Source: Streptomyces sp. AcH 505
GTDB taxonomy: Bacteria; Actinomycetota; Actinomycetes; Streptomycetales; Streptomycetaceae
Direction of reading: 5' to 3'
NCBI RefSeq assembly: GCF_000818175.1
Contig: NZ_JTIY01000002.1
Coordinates: forward strand, 1,067,673 to 1,102,833
DNA length: 35,161 bases
Part shown: positions 30,657-35,161 of the stretch, piece after piece
Layout of the letters: the number at the start of each line of letters is the position of its first letter
How positions within the stretch are numbered: the stretch's first letter is position 1
The notes under the pieces: model-generated
The model's database searches: none
Told to the model about the DNA's origin: nothing
What the model saw: the letters and a program-made list of their open reading frames with translations, nothing else
Made by a program: the position numbers and the translations under genes

Positions 30657-32990
30657 TCACCTCGCCGGCACGATCGGCAACTGCACATAGCTCGGATGGG
30701 CCGGTCCGGTGCGGACCGTGTTCGTCGCGCCTACGTGATAGCTCTCGTCGTAGGCGCGGGACGGCAAGCCGGCGGGTGAACAGGGCTGAACGTCAATCCG
30801 CAGCCTGCACCCCGCTCGGATCAACGCACTGCTGGGACAGAGCCCCAGCTCGATCTCGACGACTTCGCCGGCTTCGAGCGGGCGGTGATCCGCCTCGGTG
30901 TGCGTGTGGACCGGCCAGTAGTCCGTCGACCTCGTGTCATCGATCGCGCGGTGCGACACCTTGAGCAATCCATGACCAACGGGATGAATGTGCGTCGGGT
31001 CGATGGGAGGGACCAACGACTCGTAGCGGATTTCACGGTCATGCTCGTCGATCACGCGCAGGGACACGAAGACATCCATGTCGCTGCTCGTCGACGACAC
31101 CCACAATCCGGCCTTCATGTACCCGGCCAGCACGACGTCCTCGGTCAGCGGATCGCTGACGAAGGAGACGCCTGTCGACCAGCGCGGAGTGCCGCCGGCG
31201 AACCCGGTGGGCGCCAATATCGGCTGCCCGCGGTCGAGATGGGCGTCGTAGCTCGCCGACCCTTCGGCGGCGGGGATCGTCTCGCCGATGCGCAGGAAGT
31301 CGGTCCGACGCCCGTCTCCCGTCCAGTCCGACGGTTCGGCATTCAGGTACCAACGACGGTACGTGGTACGCGCGATGGGCCACGCCGCCTCCTCCGAGAC
31401 GTAGTGCCCGCCGTTGCCCGTCCTGACCTGGACCCGAACCGGTGCACCGGTCGTCGCGCCGTTGTCCAGCCCCTTGAGCCAGTGGTCGAAGAAGTCCATG
31501 TGTTCGGCGATCGTCGAGTCCGCGTAGCAGTGCGGGAACCACGCGTCGACGAAGTCGAACTTCTTCGCCTGGGTGCCGGTCGAGTGGATGAAGGTTTCAC
31601 TGCTGCCCAGTTGGTGGATGACGACGCCGGTCTGAGGACCGACGATCCACACCGGCACGGTCGCCTTCTCGATCTCGGGACGCATGAAGATCGACCCCTG
31701 AGTACCGTACGCGGCGGGGTCGTTGAACGGGGTGGCCAGCAGGCGTTCCCGCCAGTCCGTTTCCCGCCGCTCGCCGCAGTGGTTGTGACCGGCCATCGCC
31801 ACTCCCCACCAGTTCCAGAAGCCTTCCCCGAACAGACCGCCGCCGTAAAGGGCCTCGTTGTACAGATCGGCGTCGGTACCCAAGGCGATCATGGCCTTGA
31901 GGTGGGGTGGTTGCAGGCTCGCGACGGTGTGCTGGGTGATCGCGAGGTAGGACATTCCCCAGAGCCCGACATTGCCGTTGGACCAGGGCTGTGTCCCCGC
32001 CCACTCGATCGCGTCGTAGTAGTCCTCTGCCTGTTGCACGCTGAAGGGCGCCTGTAGTCCGGGGCTGTTGCCCACGCCACGGGCGTCGACCCGAATGCAC
32101 ACGTAGCCGTTCGGCACCCAGACGGACGAGTCCACACTCTCGTGGTTCTCGTACTGAAGACCGTCCGGGTTCCCCGTGAAGTAGCGGTCCTCCAGCTCCT
32201 CCTTTCGCGCCGCGTCCTCTTCGCCACAGATGCAGCCGTGATCGAAGCTCTTCCCGTAGAACCCCTTGTTCATGACCACGGGATGCCGGCCGTCGTCGGC
32301 CGGGCGGAAGACGTCCGCACAGACGAAAGACCCGTCGCGCAGCGGGATCTTGACGTCTGTCATCTTGACGATGCCGCGAATGTTGCGCCGAAGCTCGTTG
32401 CGTGCGGCAGCGGCGTCGCGGAGCCTTCTGGGGTGGTTCGCCGTGAAGACGCCGGGCGTCGCGTTGAGTTTCTCCAACAGCCCGGTCACCACGGGGTCGT
32501 CGGCGAAGACGGCCGTGCGGTCGCCGGCGAAGGAGACCATGCGGTCGGGTGACGGGTCGTTGGATGCGGCTGCTGCGTCAGCCGCCCTGGCCGCGTCGGT
32601 GTCCGCCTGGTTGAGGTTGATGACGGTCGGTCCGACGAGTTCGTGCACGATCGGGGCGATCGTGACACCGTTCTCGACGTCGCCATCCTGATCCAGTGTC
32701 TGGACCAGCCGCGCGAGGTTGGTCACGATCGGGTCGTGGAGTCTGTCGATCTTTCCGTCGGCGCGGTTGACGAGTTGGGCCAGGTTCAGTCTCGGCGCAC
32801 CCTTGGCCGATCCCAGGACGAGCCCACCGACCAGGAAGACGACCGTCTCGCCTTCCCTGTACTGGAATTCACCGCGTTCGTCGGTGACACCCGTTGTCGT
32901 GGGTGTCTGATACCTGAGGCCGGCAACCGGGCCGGCGAAGACACCGGTGGCGAAGTCCGTCGCGTGCCGGGGCGCAGTGGTGTCGGTCAT
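30657..32990 (-). CDS. CocE/NonD-type hydrolase with an unusual N-terminal domain
   Basis: A 777-residue protein. From about residue 208 it is a CocE/X-Pro dipeptidyl-peptidase-type hydrolase: KIPLRDGSFVCADVFRPADDGRHPVVM, CIRVDARGVGNSPG, the nucleophile Ser347 in GLWGMSYLAITQ, the WLKGLDNG segment, and a C-terminal jelly-roll (LAGYMKAGLWVSSTSSDMDVFVSLRVIDE...) ending RLRIDVQPCS. It should cleave an ester or amide. Residues 15-205 are extra: GPVAGLRYQTPTTTGVTDERGEFQYREGETVVFLVGG and NLARLVQTLDQDGDVENGVTI resemble a repeat domain of secreted or surface proteins, yet no signal peptide is visible. The ATG overlaps the SnoaL-like stop (ATGA). An internal ATG at 32363 could give the hydrolase alone. 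Confidence 0.87.
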   Translation of the reverse strand: MTDTTAPRHATDFATGVFAGPVAGLRYQTPTTTGVTDERGEFQYREGETVVFLVGGLVLGSAKGAPRLNLAQLVNRADGKIDRLHDPIVTNLARLVQTLDQDGDVENGVTIAPIVHELVGPTVINLNQADTDAARAADAAAASNDPSPDRMVSFAGDRTAVFADDPVVTGLLEKLNATPGVFTANHPRRLRDAAAARNELRRNIRGIVKMTDVKIPLRDGSFVCADVFRPADDGRHPVVMNKGFYGKSFDHGCICGEEDAARKEELEDRYFTGNPDGLQYENHESVDSSVWVPNGYVCIRVDARGVGNSPGLQAPFSVQQAEDYYDAIEWAGTQPWSNGNVGLWGMSYLAITQHTVASLQPPHLKAMIALGTDADLYNEALYGGGLFGEGFWNWWGVAMAGHNHCGERRETDWRERLLATPFNDPAAYGTQGSIFMRPEIEKATVPVWIVGPQTGVVIHQLGSSETFIHSTGTQAKKFDFVDAWFPHCYADSTIAEHMDFFDHWLKGLDNGATTGAPVRVQVRTGNGGHYVSEEAAWPIARTTYRRWYLNAEPSDWTGDGRRTDFLRIGETIPAAEGSASYDAHLDRGQPILAPTGFAGGTPRWSTGVSFVSDPLTEDVVLAGYMKAGLWVSSTSSDMDVFVSLRVIDEHDREIRYESLVPPIDPTHIHPVGHGLLKVSHRAIDDTRSTDYWPVHTHTEADHRPLEAGEVVEIELGLCPSSALIRAGCRLRIDVQPCSPAGLPSRAYDESYHVGATNTVRTGPAHPSYVQLPIVPAR

Positions 32991-33511
32991 TTCGCCTGGA
33001 TCGCCTTCAGGAACGCGATCTTTCCTTCGGCGGCGTGGGTGCTCAGAACGTTCAGGTTCATGTCCGGGTCGTGGTCCCCGTGCGGCTCGGGGACGAGCGG
33101 GTTGCCGCTCCAGGACTGCAGTCGGCACACGCGGTGTCGGATCCGCCAGCCCTGATCGGTCCGGACGAGCTCGTCGTCGTACCAGCCCGTCCCGAGCCAG
33201 GTGGGGCCGCCCTCGGCCGCGTTCCGTACGAGGAGCCAGTTGCCGTAGCTGAAGGCGTAGGCCTTGTCCCCGTCGATGTGCACCAACTGGCCCATCATGG
33301 TGTGCTGGTGACTGTCCAACAGGTCGTGGAACTCGGCGAAGGAGCGCTTGAACACGGCCAGGCCCTCCCAGGCGGCCCCGGCCGGGCCGAACTCCGCGAC
33401 CACGTCGTCCGAGAAGACTCGGTCGAACAGGTCCCACTGCCGGGCGTCAAGCGCGAGGCCGTAGAGATTCAGGATCTCGATGACGGCTGCCTTGTCCTCG
33501 TACTCAGTCAT
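32987..33511 (-). CDS. SnoaL-like/NTF2-fold protein
   Basis: A 174-residue protein of the SnoaL-like (nuclear transport factor 2) fold: EDKAAVIEILNLYGLALDARQWDLFDRVFSDDVVAEFGPAG at the start, then HQHTMMGQLVHIDGDKAYAFSYGNWLLVRN and TGWYDDELVRTDQGWRIRHRVCRLQSWSGNP. Members are cyclases, dehydratases, isomerases or ring-hydroxylation helpers; the His pair in DSHQHTMMG is typical. ATG 33511 follows GAGAGAG; a GTG at 33532 has no ribosome site. The stop overlaps the CocE start, and it is 57 bp after the flavin reductase, so the genes are one operon. Confidence 0.85.
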   Translation of the reverse strand: MTEYEDKAAVIEILNLYGLALDARQWDLFDRVFSDDVVAEFGPAGAAWEGLAVFKRSFAEFHDLLDSHQHTMMGQLVHIDGDKAYAFSYGNWLLVRNAAEGGPTWLGTGWYDDELVRTDQGWRIRHRVCRLQSWSGNPLVPEPHGDHDPDMNLNVLSTHAAEGKIAFLKAIQAK

Positions 33512-33568
33512 GCTGCTGCTCTCTCTTCTCACTAGCTGTTCTGGACGGTGTTGCTGTTGGCGCGCCGG

Positions 33569-34735
33569 TCACCCGCGGGCACCGGTCATGGCCGCTCCCA
33601 CCGAGCCCGCGACCTGTTTGAGCCTGTGGACCCAGGACTCGATCTCTTCCACCGACGCGGAGTCGCGCATACCGGTCATCCGGATCGCCATCGGGGGCAG
33701 GCCGGCGTCAGCGGGGACGGGTGCGACGATCGAGGCGAGGTCGTACAGTTCGCCCGGCTGGAGGTCGGGGCAGAAGACTTCGGCCAGTTCGGAGGTCGCC
33801 TGCCGCACCGCGCGCTCGTGTCGTGGCAGGCGGTCGGACTGCTCGAACGCGGACAGCGCCGCTTGCTGACGCTGGAGCAGCCGCGGCTCGGCGGCGAGGA
33901 GGGAGTAACCGCACTCTCGTACTTTGTCGAGCCGGGAACGGTAGACATCGCGGTGGTCGCGACTGTCGTCCGGGGCACGCCGCAGCCACTCCTCGACCTC
34001 CGCCGTCGTCGAATTGACCAGGAAGACCGCTCCCAGCGGCGGAATGATCGGTTGCCGGTGGCCGAGGGGAAACGGGTCGGGGACGGACCCGCGATTCGCG
34101 GCGAGCACCTGTACCGCGTCGCTGCGGATCTTGACCAGGACGCCGCAGTTGACGGCGAATTCGGCGCTGAGGTCCTCGACCTCGGATCGGACCGTTTCGG
34201 CCAGCTGCGCTGCCTGGATCAGGTCGGGATCCGGAGTGGCGACGAAGGAGCCGGGGGAGAAGCGCCCGTAGCCGCCCTGGAAGAACAGCAACGGGAGCGT
34301 CGATCGCTCGACGGCCAGGTCGTGGACGAGCCCGAGGACGACGAGGTGGTCGCCCGCTTCCCGGATGTCCTGGAACGTGCACTCGATCCAGGACACGGCG
34401 TCCTCGAGGATGGGCGAACCGAGTGGCCCGGGCCGCCAGCGCACACCGTCGAACTTGTCCGCCCCGCCGGTCGCGAAGCGACGGCACAGCGGCTCCTGAT
34501 CGGCTGCCAGGACATTGACGCAGAACGCTCGCGCGGTCCGGAGCTGCGACCAGCTCCGGGAGTTGGCCGCCGGGAAGAACGCGACCATCGGCGGGTCCAA
34601 GGAGACGGAGGAGAACGTTCCGACAACCATGCCGGCGGGGTGGCCGTCCTCGGCCACAGCGGTGACCACGGCCACCCCGGTCGGATAGTGGCCCAGCGTC
34701 TCGCGGAACAGTACGGGGTCGGTGGCCTTGAACAT
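33569..34735 (-). CDS. Flavin reductase fused to an IclR-like ligand-binding domain
   Basis: A 388-residue protein. Residues 1-165 are a flavin reductase domain that makes reduced FMN or FAD for a monooxygenase: FRETLGHYPTGVAVVTAVAEDGHPAGMVVGTFSSVSLDPPMVAFFPAANSRSW and ARAFCVNVLAADQE are typical. Residues about 195-388 look like the effector domain of IclR regulators: LAETVRSEVEDLSAEFAVNCGVLVKIRSDAVQVLAANRG, HRQPIIPPLGAVFLV, RSRLDKVRECGYSLLA and DLASIVAPVPADAG. There is no helix-turn-helix, so this part probably senses the substrate and switches the reductase, as the MarR-like tail does in Acinetobacter C1-HpaH. AAGGAGG precedes the ATG at 34735. The partner oxygenase is probably 29165-30436. 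Confidence 0.87.
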   Translation of the reverse strand: MFKATDPVLFRETLGHYPTGVAVVTAVAEDGHPAGMVVGTFSSVSLDPPMVAFFPAANSRSWSQLRTARAFCVNVLAADQEPLCRRFATGGADKFDGVRWRPGPLGSPILEDAVSWIECTFQDIREAGDHLVVLGLVHDLAVERSTLPLLFFQGGYGRFSPGSFVATPDPDLIQAAQLAETVRSEVEDLSAEFAVNCGVLVKIRSDAVQVLAANRGSVPDPFPLGHRQPIIPPLGAVFLVNSTTAEVEEWLRRAPDDSRDHRDVYRSRLDKVRECGYSLLAAEPRLLQRQQAALSAFEQSDRLPRHERAVRQATSELAEVFCPDLQPGELYDLASIVAPVPADAGLPPMAIRMTGMRDSASVEEIESWVHRLKQVAGSVGAAMTGARG

Positions 34736-34749
34736 AAAGCCTCCTTCGG

Positions 34750-35161
34750 TCATTTGCTAGTGCTGTCGAGGACTCGCCGGAAACGACCCGGTCCGGTCCT
34801 GCGGGTGGTGGGCGCCCTGCGCCAGGCGGCGAGGCCGACGGCGGCGAGGAGGGCGGTGCCGTTGAAGAGGTCGGGGATCCAGATGGGGAGGCCGGCGAGT
34901 TGGAGGCCTTTGACTCCGACGGCGAGGGTGTAGGCGGCGAGGACGGTGCCCCAGATGTTGAATCGGCCGCCGCGGAATTGGGTGGAGCCGAGGAAGACGG
35001 CGGCGATGACGGGGAGCAGGTAGCCGGGTCCGACGGTGGGGTCGCCGGTGGACAGCTGGGACGTCAGCAGCAGCCCGGCGAGTCCGGCGATCGCACCGGA
35101 GGTCACCAGCGCGAACAAGATGATCCGGGAAGGGCGCACACCGACGAGGGCAGCGGCGTGA
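34750..35161 (-). CDS. ABC transporter permease, RbsC-like, C-terminal part
   Basis: The frame is open to the right edge, so only the last 136 residues or so are seen. AALVGVRPSRIILFALVTSGAIAGLAGLLLTSQLSTGDPTVGPGYLLPVIAAVFLGSTQFRGGRFNIWGTVLAAYTLAVGVKGLQLAG matches the last helices of RbsC-type permeases (BPD_transp_2), which carry sugars, nucleosides or other small molecules with a binding protein and ATPase. The stop is 14 bp before the flavin reductase ATG, so it is in the same operon and probably brings in the substrate of the oxidation pathway. The rest of the transporter lies outside the window. Confidence 0.85.
   Translation of the reverse strand, partial: HAAALVGVRPSRIILFALVTSGAIAGLAGLLLTSQLSTGDPTVGPGYLLPVIAAVFLGSTQFRGGRFNIWGTVLAAYTLAVGVKGLQLAGLPIWIPDLFNGTALLAAVGLAAWRRAPTTRRTGPGRFRRVLDSTSK

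Overview
The window looks like chromosomal accessory DNA from a Streptomyces or a close high-GC actinomycete. Third codon positions are strongly GC-biased. GTG and TTG starts, GTGA/ATGA stop-start overlaps and start codons placed a few bases after a -10 box (leaderless style) are common. Six TetR-family regulators and one ArsR-like regulator occur in 35 kb, which is typical of Streptomyces arms. I see no tRNA, rRNA, CRISPR array or intact mobile element; a transposase fragment sits at the left edge.

Layout. 1-0.9 kb: C-terminal part of an IS701-like transposase. 0.95-4.75 kb: two small regulator-target units, DUF1772/TetR and a CPBP-type membrane protease relic/LmrA-like TetR/SDR oxidoreductase, then a small ABM-family monooxygenase. 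4.9-6.8 kb: secreted beta-propeller lactonase-like protein and a thiol peroxidase-like redoxin. 6.8-12.3 kb: an ECF sigma factor interrupted by an in-frame TGA with its zf-HC2 partner, divergent from a lipoprotein sulfatase followed by a DUF1800/DUF1501 pair. 12.4-17 kb: a two-component system, DUF389 membrane protein and NhaA antiporter, all on the minus strand. 17.3-19.1 kb: ArsR-like regulator and MFS exporter operon. 19.3-23.8 kb: Ohr peroxide resistance protein divergent from an HdeD-like membrane protein and an FAD disulfide oxidoreductase, then an alpha/beta hydrolase with a tiny coupled leader ORF, and a TetR whose promoter carries the same palindrome as the Ohr divergon. 24.0-28.7 kb: SDR/EthR-like TetR operon, zinc alcohol dehydrogenase/TetR divergon and esterase/TetR divergon. 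29.2-35.2 kb: a flavin-dependent monooxygenase facing a minus-strand operon of ABC sugar-type permease, flavin reductase with an IclR-like C-terminal domain, SnoaL-like protein and a CocE-type hydrolase with an unusual N-terminal domain.

How the genes may work together. Much of the window reads as a set of locally regulated detoxification or stress units: each TetR sits beside an oxidoreductase, esterase or membrane protein and has a visible inverted-repeat operator. The right end reads as one pathway: uptake by the ABC permease, oxidation by monooxygenase plus flavin reductase, and hydrolysis of an ester, amide or ring product by the CocE enzyme. Its substrate cannot be told from the sequence. 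The most unusual items are the TGA-split sigma factor, the reductase-IclR fusion, the N-terminal domain on the CocE hydrolase, and the shared palindrome linking Ohr to a TetR 4 kb away.
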